Origin: an uncultured Lachnospiraceae bacterium
Lineage (GTDB): Bacteria > Bacillota > Clostridia > Lachnospirales > Lachnospiraceae
Direction of reading: 5' to 3'
Assembly: GCA_946546945.1 (NCBI GenBank)
Contig: CAMNOU010000001.1
Location: 1 to 64,000, forward strand
Length of the DNA: 64,000 bases
The notes under the pieces were generated by a model that worked only from the letters and a program-made list of their open reading frames with translations, had not been told where the DNA came from and did not search any database. Within the stretch, counting starts at the first letter, position 1. Each line of letters begins with the position of its first letter. A program made the position numbers and the translations under genes. Positions 37,357 through 46,746 of the stretch are shown here, piece after piece.

Positions 37357-38328
37357 ATGGAGAAAAAGAAAGTACTCGGACTGTCATTCGGCAGAAAAAT
37401 GTCGAATACAGAAGTAATGATAAAGACAGCCCTGATGGAATGCGAAAAGGCCGGATGTGAAGTAAAATTCATCCGGGTGGATGATATGGATATCAAACCG
37501 TGTACAGGATGCGTATCCTGCGTGGTCGGAATGGTGGCGGGATTCGGGAAAGGAGGCTGCCCGATTAAGGACGAATTTTACATCCTGGATGAGGCATTGA
37601 TGGAATGCGATGCTCTGATCGCCGGTTCGCCTACGTATGTTTTGAGTCCGACCGGCCGCTTCAAGACGGTTTGTGACCGCATCGGGCCGTCCCATGATAT
37701 CACATTTCGCAGGGCGGCTTATGATGAGGGCGTGGCTGCGGGCAAGCCCAAAGATCAGCTCCCGGACCCCAGAAGCTTCAAAAAGCGTGTGGGCGCACTG
37801 ATTTCCGTGGGCGGCGCGATGACAGAGAACTGGCTTGATTTCATGCTGCCGGTCATGTATGAAATTACAATGTCCATGGGGATTGATGTGATTGACATGA
37901 ACCAGTATTTCGGCGCGATGGCTTATGAACATGTGCTGGGAAATGAAGCGCAGATGAACCGGATGAAAGAAATCGGGCAGAATATTGCGGCGGCTCTGAA
38001 TGCGCAGACCGAAGAAGAACGAACCCGGTGGCGGGGCAAAAAAGAAGGCGTCTGTCCGGTTTGCCACTGCAATATGCTGACGATTCCGGAGAACGGGGAT
38101 ACGACGGTGGAGTGTCCGGTCTGCGGGATCTATGGGGAACTGACTCTGAAGGATGGAAAGATTCATGTGGAGTTTTCTGAAAAGCAGCAGAACCGTTCCC
38201 GCCTGCGCTGGGACGGGAAACTGGAACATTCGACCGAGATCAAGACGCAGGCAGTCGGACCGGGGCAGATTCCGGATCTGAAGGAGCGGAAAGCGCCATA
38301 CATCGGATATGCAGAAGAAAAAAGATAA
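37357..38328 (+). CDS. Isf-like flavoprotein with C-terminal Zn-ribbon
   Basis: Close paralogue of 24770..25732 (CTGCVSCVVGMVAGFGKGGC; CPVCHCNML...CPVCGIYGEL). Confidence 0.8.
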   Translation: MEKKKVLGLSFGRKMSNTEVMIKTALMECEKAGCEVKFIRVDDMDIKPCTGCVSCVVGMVAGFGKGGCPIKDEFYILDEALMECDALIAGSPTYVLSPTGRFKTVCDRIGPSHDITFRRAAYDEGVAAGKPKDQLPDPRSFKKRVGALISVGGAMTENWLDFMLPVMYEITMSMGIDVIDMNQYFGAMAYEHVLGNEAQMNRMKEIGQNIAAALNAQTEEERTRWRGKKEGVCPVCHCNMLTIPENGDTTVECPVCGIYGELTLKDGKIHVEFSEKQQNRSRLRWDGKLEHSTEIKTQAVGPGQIPDLKERKAPYIGYAEEKR

Positions 38329-38387
38329 TGAGAACAGGCAAATCATAAAATAATAACTAAATTCTATTCATTTTAATCTAAAATATT

Positions 38388-38430
38388 AAAAAAACCGTGA
38401 AAAGATTAATTTTTTACGGTTTTTTTATTC
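38388..38430 (+). terminator. Intrinsic terminator
   Basis: AAAAAACCGTGAAAAGATTAATTTTTTACGGTTTTTTTATT. Confidence 0.75.
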
Positions 38431-38533
38431 AAAATGATTGGTTATATGGTGGAAAAATACATGGGAAAACTGGTAAAGTAGATACAATAGATGGCATCTA
38501 TGCCTATGTGAAAAGGAAGAAGGAGGTAGCAGC

Positions 38534-38926
38534 ATGGCTGGCAGACAGATTTATAATCCGGATGGATTCAAAAACACGCAGACGGACGGGACGATTACCG
38601 GGTATGAGTTTCAGTTCAAGGCACAGTATTACAGGGGGTTTACTTTGTCGATCCTGCGTGACATTCAGGTAAACATGGACGGGGAAGATGTCCCGCGTGA
38701 GGATGTGCGCATTACTGTGAACGGAAGTACATTTACTCTGGAAGAGGCCCGCACCGTGATCGATCCGGAACTGCGCTGGGAGTTCGGAGAGTTCGCGACG
38801 ATTTCCGTAGTCAAAGAAGGCGGACTGAAACCCGGAAAACATCATATTTGCGCGAAGCAGATCATCGCACCTTCCTACATGCCGTTTGTGACTGAGGCAG
38901 TATGTGAAGCGGATTTTGAAATTTAA
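38534..38926 (+). CDS. C-glycoside deglycosidase beta-subunit-like protein (DUF6379 type)
   Basis: TITGYEFQFKAQYYRGFTLSILRDIQVNMDGEDVPREDVRITVNG...VKEGGLKPGKHHICAKQ; paired with the alpha-like gene. Confidence 0.75.
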   Translation: MAGRQIYNPDGFKNTQTDGTITGYEFQFKAQYYRGFTLSILRDIQVNMDGEDVPREDVRITVNGSTFTLEEARTVIDPELRWEFGEFATISVVKEGGLKPGKHHICAKQIIAPSYMPFVTEAVCEADFEI

Positions 38927-38950
38927 TGGAAGTATGAAGGAGGGACTATT

Positions 38951-40009
38951 ATGAGCCACAATATAAAGAGAAGTGTTTCCCTGTACAGTTATCAGGATGA
39001 GTATTATGATGGAAAACTGGATCTGGAAGGATGCCTGCGCGAGACGGCGAAGGCCGGAGCGACGGGTGTGGAGCTTCTGGCAGAGCAGATGATCAAGAAG
39101 TTCCCGCTGCCGATCGAGACACAGGAATTCCGTGATCAGTGGTTTTTCTGGCTTCACAAATACGGCCTGGAGCCGTCCTGTTATGACGCCTTTTTAGAGA
39201 ATCATATTTATGACAACCGTACCTTAACGTTAAAAGAACAGATCAACATGATGTGCCGTGATATCCGTCTGGCATCTCTGCTCGGATTCAAGAATCTCCG
39301 GACACTGGTATCCACCCCGATGGATGTCATTGAGGGAAGTCTTGACTATGCTGCGAAGATGGATGTGAAGATCGGAATCGAGGTTCACGCACCATTTTCT
39401 CTGAACTCCGGATGGGCGGACGGATATATGGAGATGATCTTACGGACCGGAACCCGTCACTTCGGCTTCATTCCGGATATGGGTATCTTCTGCAGAAACA
39501 TCCCGGATGTGCTTCGCGACAAGGCCAGAAGAATGGGCGCGAAAGAGGAGTGCATCAAGATCGTGGATGATGCTTACGCACAGAGAATCGAGAAGGGATT
39601 TGTCAAGATCAAATATGATCTGGATCTCGGCAAGGCAAATATGGAATACCGTATGGCGAACGGCATGAAGGAAATGATGGAAGCGGTTGAGAAAGCCGGA
39701 GGCGGTCCTGCCGACATGATGTATGCCGGATCATCCTTTACATATTCCTGGTCCGAGCCGCAGGATATCATTGACAATATTAAATACATTTATCATACAC
39801 ATGCCAAATTCTACAATGTCAGCGAAGACTATGTGGAGACGGCGGTAGCGATTCCTGAGGTGATTGAGGCTTATAAGAAGGCCGGTTACCAGGGCTTCTT
39901 AAGTTCCGAATATGAAGGCGGAGAACATCTGCGTTATCACGGGCCGGTGGACAGCATTGAGCAGGTACGCCGTCATCAGGAAGCAATGAGAAGAGCGATC
40001 GAAGGTTAA
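38951..40009 (+). CDS. Sugar phosphate isomerase/epimerase-like TIM barrel, probable C-glycoside deglycosidase alpha subunit
   Basis: TIM barrel with candidate ligands (IGIEVHAP, FIPDMGIF, HTHAKFYN, SSEYEGG). Confidence 0.78.
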   Translation: MSHNIKRSVSLYSYQDEYYDGKLDLEGCLRETAKAGATGVELLAEQMIKKFPLPIETQEFRDQWFFWLHKYGLEPSCYDAFLENHIYDNRTLTLKEQINMMCRDIRLASLLGFKNLRTLVSTPMDVIEGSLDYAAKMDVKIGIEVHAPFSLNSGWADGYMEMILRTGTRHFGFIPDMGIFCRNIPDVLRDKARRMGAKEECIKIVDDAYAQRIEKGFVKIKYDLDLGKANMEYRMANGMKEMMEAVEKAGGGPADMMYAGSSFTYSWSEPQDIIDNIKYIYHTHAKFYNVSEDYVETAVAIPEVIEAYKKAGYQGFLSSEYEGGEHLRYHGPVDSIEQVRRHQEAMRRAIEG

Positions 40010-40021
40010 GAAACATAAAAA

Positions 40022-41002
40022 ATGATGGAGGGTAAGAAGTTGAAAGTATTAGGTATTTCTATGGGCCGCAAAAATGAACGCAGTGATATCTACTGCAAGC
40101 AGGCTCTGATGGGTGTGGAAGCTGCGGCAAAAGCATCCGGAAAAGACATCGAGGTAGAATTTATCAACACGGTAACCATGAATATCGGACAGTGCCGCGG
40201 CTGCGGGGCCTGCAGCAAGGCTCCGGACGGAATCATTAAGTGTATCATTCCGGATGACTACCTTACGCTGGAAGAGAAGGTGCTGGATGCGGACGGAATC
40301 ATCATTGCCGCTCCGGTTTACTCGGTCGGCATCGTTGGCCAGCTGAAGAACTTCCTGGATCGTTTTGGCGCAGCACATGACCGCGCGTCTATGCTTGAGG
40401 AGCAGAAGGCCCGTGAAAAAGAAGGGCGCCCGCTTTTGGATGCGCGTTACTTCAAAGACCGCTACTGCAGTTATGTAGCTGTCGGCGGAGCGTGGACAGA
40501 AGACTGGACAAGCTTTGGTCTTCCGATGATGCATCTGTTCAGCTGTTCACAGGCGATGAAGGTCGTTGGACAGATCAATGCCAATGATCAGGGCCGCAAG
40601 ACAAGTCCTTTCCTGGATCCGCCTATGATGGAAGATGTATTTAAGATGGGAGAGAACCTTGCGAACAATCTGGGCGTTCCCTATGATGAGACAACCTGGT
40701 TCGGCAAAGAAGGTACCTGCCCGGTCTGCCATCTGGATTTCCTGATGGTAAACGGCACGAACAAGGTGACCTGTCCGGTCTGCGGTATCCACGGACTGGT
40801 GGAGATCGATGGTGAGAAGATGAAAGTGACCTTCCCCGAAGAGCAGATCAAGCGTGCCCGCAACACCATCCCCGGATTGTATGAGCATCACAATGAGATC
40901 GCGGAGATGATGCGGATCTGCATTCCGCTGCTTCAGGAGAAAAAAGAGTTCCTGGATGAAAAGAAAAAAGAGTATATGGCTTACAAACCGAAGTGGTCAT
41001 AA
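40022..41002 (+). CDS. Isf-like flavoprotein with C-terminal Zn-ribbon (divergent paralogue)
   Basis: CRGCGACSKAPDGIIKC; AAPVYSVGIVGQLKNFLDRFG; CPVCHLDFLMVNGTNKVTCPVCGIHG. Confidence 0.8.
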   Translation: MMEGKKLKVLGISMGRKNERSDIYCKQALMGVEAAAKASGKDIEVEFINTVTMNIGQCRGCGACSKAPDGIIKCIIPDDYLTLEEKVLDADGIIIAAPVYSVGIVGQLKNFLDRFGAAHDRASMLEEQKAREKEGRPLLDARYFKDRYCSYVAVGGAWTEDWTSFGLPMMHLFSCSQAMKVVGQINANDQGRKTSPFLDPPMMEDVFKMGENLANNLGVPYDETTWFGKEGTCPVCHLDFLMVNGTNKVTCPVCGIHGLVEIDGEKMKVTFPEEQIKRARNTIPGLYEHHNEIAEMMRICIPLLQEKKEFLDEKKKEYMAYKPKWS

Positions 41003-41074
41003 AATAAGCCGATAAAAAGGGGCTTCCGTGATCCGGAGGCCCTTTAATAATTAAAGTTTGTTTTGGGTGGAAGA

Positions 41075-42304
41075 ATGAAACGATACAATTTCGGGCGGAA
41101 GCACTGGACCATCATTATCATATGCTTTTTCTTATTCCTGCTGACCAATGCCTGTACATCGGACGGTGAGAACGTCATCCTGCCAAAGCTGGCAGCCTTT
41201 CACGGCTGGGATTACTCCCGGATGCTGGTGCTGGCGACTGCTGCGGGATGCTTAAGCATATTCGGATCCCTGATCATCGGAAGGATCTGCGAAAAAAAGG
41301 GCGCGAAGTTTACCATTATACTGGGACTTTTCTTAAGCGCGGGGTTTGTGTTCCTGTATGGAGCGGCGCCGACGATGTGGGCTTACGCAATCGGGCTGTT
41401 CGGCGCGATCTGCGCGGGACAGGGAATCTCCTATTTCGGCGCAAATGCGCTGATCGCAAATTGGTTTCCCTTAAAAAAAGGCCTTGCCATGGGAATCGTT
41501 TCGGTCGGCCCGCCGGTATCCACAATCATCATGGTCTCCGTGCTCACCTTTCTGATCAATTCCTTTGGACTGATCCCGGGCGTGCTGACCATCAGCGCGG
41601 TCCTGATCGTCATGGCTGTCATCTGCGGCATTTTCATCTGCGATACGCCGGAAATGTGCGGGGAGACACCGGACAACATGCCGAAGGAAGAACTGGAACA
41701 ATTTGCGGTGCAGGAAGAGCAGACACAGAGTCTGAAGCTGGCTGATCTGGTGAAAATCAGGGAATTCTGGTTTATCATCATCATCATCGGCGTGTGCAGT
41801 CTTTCCCAGACCGGAGTTATGGCGCAGTTTATTGTGCGGTATACGGACAGCGGATTTGCGGAGAACACGGCCATCCTGATGATGTCGGTGTGTGCGGCGG
41901 TCGGGATATTCGGGAGCGTTCTCGTCGGCTATGTGGAAAACCGGCTCGGAACGAAGAAAGCATATGCGGTGTTTGCGGTGGTCTTCGCCGCGGCACTCAT
42001 TCTGAATTTTACCAACATCCGGGCGCTGATGGTTGTATCGATCCCGATGTTCGGGTGCGTGATCACACTGCTGCAGATTTTTCTCCCATCCTTCGAAATT
42101 ACAGTGTTTGGAAGAAAGAATTTCAAAGCGGCAAATGGGATTATCTTTCCCATTGTCAGTATGGCAGGGCAGCTGACCTTTCTGCTGATCTCGGTATGCT
42201 TACGGGTATTTGGCCAGGTGCGGTATGCCTATCCGGTTTTCGCGGCGCTCCTGCTGGTCACCCTGATTTTTAATGCCGGGATGCCAAAGGAAGAGCAGCG
42301 TTAA
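41075..42304 (+). CDS. MFS transporter, OFA-like
   Basis: 12-TM-like; GAICAGQGISYFGANALIANWFPLKKGLAMGIVSVGPPVST. Confidence 0.85.
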   Translation: MKRYNFGRKHWTIIIICFFLFLLTNACTSDGENVILPKLAAFHGWDYSRMLVLATAAGCLSIFGSLIIGRICEKKGAKFTIILGLFLSAGFVFLYGAAPTMWAYAIGLFGAICAGQGISYFGANALIANWFPLKKGLAMGIVSVGPPVSTIIMVSVLTFLINSFGLIPGVLTISAVLIVMAVICGIFICDTPEMCGETPDNMPKEELEQFAVQEEQTQSLKLADLVKIREFWFIIIIIGVCSLSQTGVMAQFIVRYTDSGFAENTAILMMSVCAAVGIFGSVLVGYVENRLGTKKAYAVFAVVFAAALILNFTNIRALMVVSIPMFGCVITLLQIFLPSFEITVFGRKNFKAANGIIFPIVSMAGQLTFLLISVCLRVFGQVRYAYPVFAALLLVTLIFNAGMPKEEQR

Positions 42305-42381
42305 GGCCGGACTGATTGTTTTTCCGGCATGGATTATACAAAAATAAACAGTATCATAATTGTGAAAAAGGAGGTCTGAAC

Positions 42382-43386
42382 ATGAGTATACTGGACCAGA
42401 TTTATGAAAAGGCCAGACAGAATCCTCAGAGGGTAGCGTTCCCGGAAGCATTGAATGAAAAAATGATGCAGGCTGCCTATGAGACAGGGAAGGATCAATA
42501 TATTATCCCTGTTCTGGTCGGCGATGCGGATGAAATCAGAAAAGCCGCATCGGAGCGGGGGTATGATCCGGATGTATTCGAGATCGTTGACATCAATGAA
42601 GAGACCTATAAGAAGGAACTGATCGACCGCTACGTGGCAATCCCGACGACTCTGTTAAAAGAGAAACCGCTGAACCGCCGTATGCAGAATCCGCTGTTTT
42701 ATGCGATGGTCATGCAGGCTGTCGGCGATGCGGATGTAACCTTTGCGGGCATTGACAACACGACGGGAGACGTGCTTCTGGCAGGACAGACCATCATCGG
42801 TCTGAAGCCGGGCATCAGCACCATCTCCAGTATCGGACTCTGCGACATCCCGGGATATGAAGGAAGCGAAGGATCCCTTCTGGCGGTCGGAGACAGTGCG
42901 GTATGCACGAACCCGAACCCGGAGCAGCTGGCGAGCATCGCGATTTCCGCTTGTGATACGGTATCGACTCTTCTGAAATGGGAGCCGAGATGCGCCATGA
43001 TCAGTTATTCGACACTGGGAAGCGGCGAGGGAGAGCTGATCGACAAGGTAAAAGAAGCTTTGAAAATTGCCAATGAGCTCCGTCCGGATCTCGATATCGA
43101 CGGCGAGTTCCAGCTGGATGCGGCGATCAAGCCGGAAGTAGCTGCAAAGAAGGTAAACCGTGAGAGCAAAGTGGCGGGAAAGGCAAATGTGCTGATCTGG
43201 CCGGATCTGAACGTTGGAAACACAGCCGTGAAGCTGATCCAGACCTTTGGACATGCAGATGCTTACGGGCCCATGCTTCAGGGATTCAACAAAGTGGTCT
43301 GTGACTGCTCCAGAGGGGCGCCTGTTTCAGAGATTAAGGGGAACATAGTGATTTCTGCCGTTCGCGCGGCAGCAGAGAAAGAGTAG
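42382..43386 (+). CDS. Phosphate acyltransferase (phosphotransacetylase/phosphotransbutyrylase family)
   Basis: RVAFPEALNEKMMQAA...GQTIIGLKPGISTISSIGLCDIPG...LIQTFGHADAYGPMLQGFNKVVCDCSRG; followed by a butyrate kinase. Confidence 0.88.
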   Translation: MSILDQIYEKARQNPQRVAFPEALNEKMMQAAYETGKDQYIIPVLVGDADEIRKAASERGYDPDVFEIVDINEETYKKELIDRYVAIPTTLLKEKPLNRRMQNPLFYAMVMQAVGDADVTFAGIDNTTGDVLLAGQTIIGLKPGISTISSIGLCDIPGYEGSEGSLLAVGDSAVCTNPNPEQLASIAISACDTVSTLLKWEPRCAMISYSTLGSGEGELIDKVKEALKIANELRPDLDIDGEFQLDAAIKPEVAAKKVNRESKVAGKANVLIWPDLNVGNTAVKLIQTFGHADAYGPMLQGFNKVVCDCSRGAPVSEIKGNIVISAVRAAAEKE

Positions 43387-43394
43387 GAACCGAT

Positions 43395-44501
43395 ATGAAA
43401 AAATATAGAGTATTTGCGATCAATCCGGGCTCAACGTCTACCAAGATTGCCCTGATTGAAAACGAAGAAGTCCTGTTCTCTAAAAACGTTTCCCATGAGG
43501 CTTCAAAGCTGGCGGAATTTCAGGAGATTTCCGATCAGATGCCTTACCGGAAAGAAACGATCCTCGGCCTTTTGAAGGAGAGCGGAGTTTCCCTCGACGG
43601 GATCGATGCCTGCGTCGGACGCGGCGGCGGACTGCTCGCCATGGAAGGCGGCACCTACGAGATCGATGATCTGCTTTTGGACCATGCGGTAAGAGGCGCG
43701 AACGGGGTGCGGCATCCGGCTCAGTTAGGGCCCCAGCTGGCAAAAGAATTTGCAAAAGAGTATGGCTGCCCGGCCTTTGTTGTGAATCCGCCGGATGTTG
43801 ATGAACTGCAGGACCTGGCGAGACTGACGGGAATCAAGGGCGTCAACCGCATCATCCACCTGCATGCGCTGAATCTGAAGGAGACGGCAATCCGCCATGC
43901 GGCATCGCAGGGCAAAAAATACGAAGAGCAGAATTATATCGTCTGCCATATCGGCGGCGGCATTTCCGTATCGGCGCACAGAAGAGGAAAGATGGTCGAC
44001 GGATATGATATCGTGGGCGGTGAGGGGCCTATGGCGCCCACCAGAAGCGGCTCCGTATCGGTTGCCGATCTGCTTGCCTATGCCAAAGACAGGGATCTTT
44101 CGGAAGTCAAAAAAGTCTGCACAAAGACCGGCGGACTGGTCAGCCATCTGGGAACGTCGGATGCGCTCGAAGTCAGCAACCGGGCTGCGGCGGGAGATCC
44201 CTATGCGAAAATGGTGTGGGACACCATGATTTATCAGATCTGCAAATGTATCGGATCGATGGCAGCGGTCCTTCACGGAGACGTTCAGGGGATTCTGCTT
44301 GGCGGCGGCATGGTGTACAATGACAATCTGGTCGCACAGATCAGGGAAGCATGTGAGTGGATTTCTCCGGTTTATCCGTATCCGGGTGAATTTGAGATGG
44401 AAGCCATGGCTTCCGGGGCGATCCGCGTGCTGACCGGCGAAGAGAAGGTAAAGAAATATACCGGAAAACTGGTCTGGGACGGATTTGATTTTGAGAAGTA
44501 G
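43395..44501 (+). CDS. buk: Butyrate kinase family acyl kinase
   Basis: INPGSTSTKIALIENEEVLFSKNVSHEASKL; VCHIGGGISVSAHRRGKMVDG. Confidence 0.93.
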   Translation: MKKYRVFAINPGSTSTKIALIENEEVLFSKNVSHEASKLAEFQEISDQMPYRKETILGLLKESGVSLDGIDACVGRGGGLLAMEGGTYEIDDLLLDHAVRGANGVRHPAQLGPQLAKEFAKEYGCPAFVVNPPDVDELQDLARLTGIKGVNRIIHLHALNLKETAIRHAASQGKKYEEQNYIVCHIGGGISVSAHRRGKMVDGYDIVGGEGPMAPTRSGSVSVADLLAYAKDRDLSEVKKVCTKTGGLVSHLGTSDALEVSNRAAAGDPYAKMVWDTMIYQICKCIGSMAAVLHGDVQGILLGGGMVYNDNLVAQIREACEWISPVYPYPGEFEMEAMASGAIRVLTGEEKVKKYTGKLVWDGFDFEK

Positions 44502-44626
44502 TTATTACAGAAATGTTATAACGGACGAGCGAATCTGTATTAGAAATTGATAAGAGATAAAGCTATAATAAAGCTATCAAAGAAATGGGGATAACCCGGA
44601 AAAACTATCAGACGGAGGTTTTTATT

Positions 44627-44866
44627 ATGTCAAGAGAAGAAGTATTAAAGAACATGATCGAGTTTGCGGCAATGGCTTTCAAGAAGGATGCTTCTGCCAT
44701 CACAGAGAACACCGATATCGCAGAGGAGCTGGGCGTTACCTCTATGCAGCGTGTAGCGATGAGCGCTTCCATCGAGAATGAGTATGATGTCATGATCCCT
44801 GTTGCAAAATTCGGAAACTTCAAGACCATCGGCGATCTTGTTGATTACGTGATGGACGAGATGTAA
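44627..44866 (+). CDS. Acyl carrier protein
   Basis: Small acidic helical protein; EELGVTSMQRVAMSASIENEYDVMIPVAKFGNFKTIGDLVDYV with Ser in the TSM context. Confidence 0.85.
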   Translation: MSREEVLKNMIEFAAMAFKKDASAITENTDIAEELGVTSMQRVAMSASIENEYDVMIPVAKFGNFKTIGDLVDYVMDEM

Positions 44867-44892
44867 GACAGCCAGAGTAAAAGGAGAATGAC

Positions 44893-46185
44893 ATGGTACA
44901 CAACGTAAAACTTGGAAAAAACATGAGAGGTGTTTCCATCGTCGGAATCGGTGCGACCCCGTTCTTCAGCGCGGTTGAGCCCGGTTCCCCCTATGCCGGC
45001 CTGACACACGGGGAGCTGTTTGGCTATGCGGCTCTGGATGCCATGAAAGATGCCGGTGTTGAGCCGAGGGATGTACAGTATTTCTTCCATGGAGCTGCCA
45101 ACCCGGGTATTCTGGAAAAATGTATTACACCAAACCTTCAGGTAGCAGACTGGTTCGGTATGAGAGGAAAGGGATCTCTCTCCCATTCCGAGGGATGCTG
45201 TACCGGTTATATCGCGCTGGAGGAAGCTGTTTTTGCAGTAGCCAGCGGAGCGTATGATATCGTACTGACGGGTTCCTGTGACATGGGAACCGGCATGCCG
45301 GACGGCAATACTCCCGCACACATGAGAGTGCCGCTGACATCAGAAGTGCTCTTCCCGGATCTGGATTCCATTTTTGACCGTGCCTACGGCAGATACTTAG
45401 GCGGCGGCCCGGGCATGAACCATGATGACTGGATCAACTATTACGCAAAAGAGAATGGCCTGACTGCGGATCAGGTGGATGACGTACTGAACCATCAGGC
45501 TTATCATTTCCGCCGCGCCGGAGCTCTCTGCCCGCGCGCAATTCGCCGCAAGACCTTTGATGAACTTGCTGCGGAGGCCGGTTATGATGATGTATGGGAA
45601 TACATGAAATCCCCTTACAACCCGAAGATGTCCCAGTACTTAAGAACATCCAGCGATTCCTGCGTAGCCGACGGCGCTGCGGCATGCATCGTTGTCCCGA
45701 CTGAGATTGCGCATCAGTTCAACGCGAAACCGGTCGAGGTGCTCGGCACAGGCGCATCCGTACTGGATGCGATCGTTCCTCATCTGGAAAAGAAAGCGAC
45801 TGCTGAGGCAGCCCGTCAGGTCTATGAACTGACCGGACTGACCCCGGACGATATCGATCTTTTGTTTGTCAATGACTTTATCGGCTCTTCCGCATTCCTT
45901 GTGGCTGAGGAAGTGGGCTATCTTCCGAAGGGAGAGGGCTGGAAATACGCATTAGACGGCAGACTTGCCTACGACGGAGACAAACCGATGAACACCAACG
46001 GAGGAAGGACCTCCTATGGCCACGCATTCGGAGCTTCCGGAATGGCGGATGTCTTTGAAGCAGTTACACAGATGCGCGGCGAAGCCGGAGAGCGTCAGGT
46101 AAAGAAATTACCGAAACGCACGTTCTTAAGAGGATTCGGCGGAGCACAGAATGTCCGTGCGATGATTCTGGAATCGAAGTTTTAA
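44893..46185 (+). CDS. Thiolase family protein (SCP-x / PhlC-like)
   Basis: VSIVGIGATPFF, GCCTGYIALEEAVFAVASGAYDIVLTGSCDMG, C-terminal NTNGGRTSYGHAFGASGMADVFEAVTQMRGEAGERQV. Confidence 0.85.
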   Translation: MVHNVKLGKNMRGVSIVGIGATPFFSAVEPGSPYAGLTHGELFGYAALDAMKDAGVEPRDVQYFFHGAANPGILEKCITPNLQVADWFGMRGKGSLSHSEGCCTGYIALEEAVFAVASGAYDIVLTGSCDMGTGMPDGNTPAHMRVPLTSEVLFPDLDSIFDRAYGRYLGGGPGMNHDDWINYYAKENGLTADQVDDVLNHQAYHFRRAGALCPRAIRRKTFDELAAEAGYDDVWEYMKSPYNPKMSQYLRTSSDSCVADGAAACIVVPTEIAHQFNAKPVEVLGTGASVLDAIVPHLEKKATAEAARQVYELTGLTPDDIDLLFVNDFIGSSAFLVAEEVGYLPKGEGWKYALDGRLAYDGDKPMNTNGGRTSYGHAFGASGMADVFEAVTQMRGEAGERQVKKLPKRTFLRGFGGAQNVRAMILESKF

Positions 46186-46198
46186 GGAGGCATAAGAC

Positions 46199-46639
46199 AT
46201 GAGTACACAGACGATCAGTACAATCGATTTCTGGAACAGAGAGCATATTGTTGAGAAGTTCTGGAACGGTTTAAAAGATGGCGTAATCTACGCCAGAAAA
46301 TGTACAGAGTGCGGCGCCATCGAATTCCCGCCGCATCTGGCATGCAATACCTGCGGTTACCACGAGACAGAGTGGACGACCCTGAAAGGGACCGGCGTAT
46401 TAAAGAGCTTTGTATTTACCGGCATCCTCAATGCGCGAATGGAACTGGAAGACAGAAACTTAAAATATGTCTGCGGTGAAGTACAGTTCGACGAAGGCCC
46501 TTCCATCAATGCCATCATTCTCGGAATCAACAAGAGAAAAGGCAGAGAAATCGAGAACAAGCTTCCGGTGAGAGTAAAGCCGGTGTTCTACGATATGGGA
46601 AGATATACGACATTATTCTTTGAACTGGATGAAGAGTAA
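46199..46639 (+). CDS. DUF35 Zn-ribbon/OB-fold protein (thiolase partner, PhlB/ChsH2-like)
   Basis: YARKCTECGAIEFPPHLACNTCGYHETEWTTLKGTGVLKSFVFT. Confidence 0.9.
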   Translation: MSTQTISTIDFWNREHIVEKFWNGLKDGVIYARKCTECGAIEFPPHLACNTCGYHETEWTTLKGTGVLKSFVFTGILNARMELEDRNLKYVCGEVQFDEGPSINAIILGINKRKGREIENKLPVRVKPVFYDMGRYTTLFFELDEE

Positions 46640-46746
46640 TCCGTAATATATGTGAATCGAAACAGCAGATTTGATGACGAATCATAAAAAGGATGGCGGC
46701 GAGCTATCCTTTTTGTTATAATGACCAGTAAAAGGGGTGATATCGT

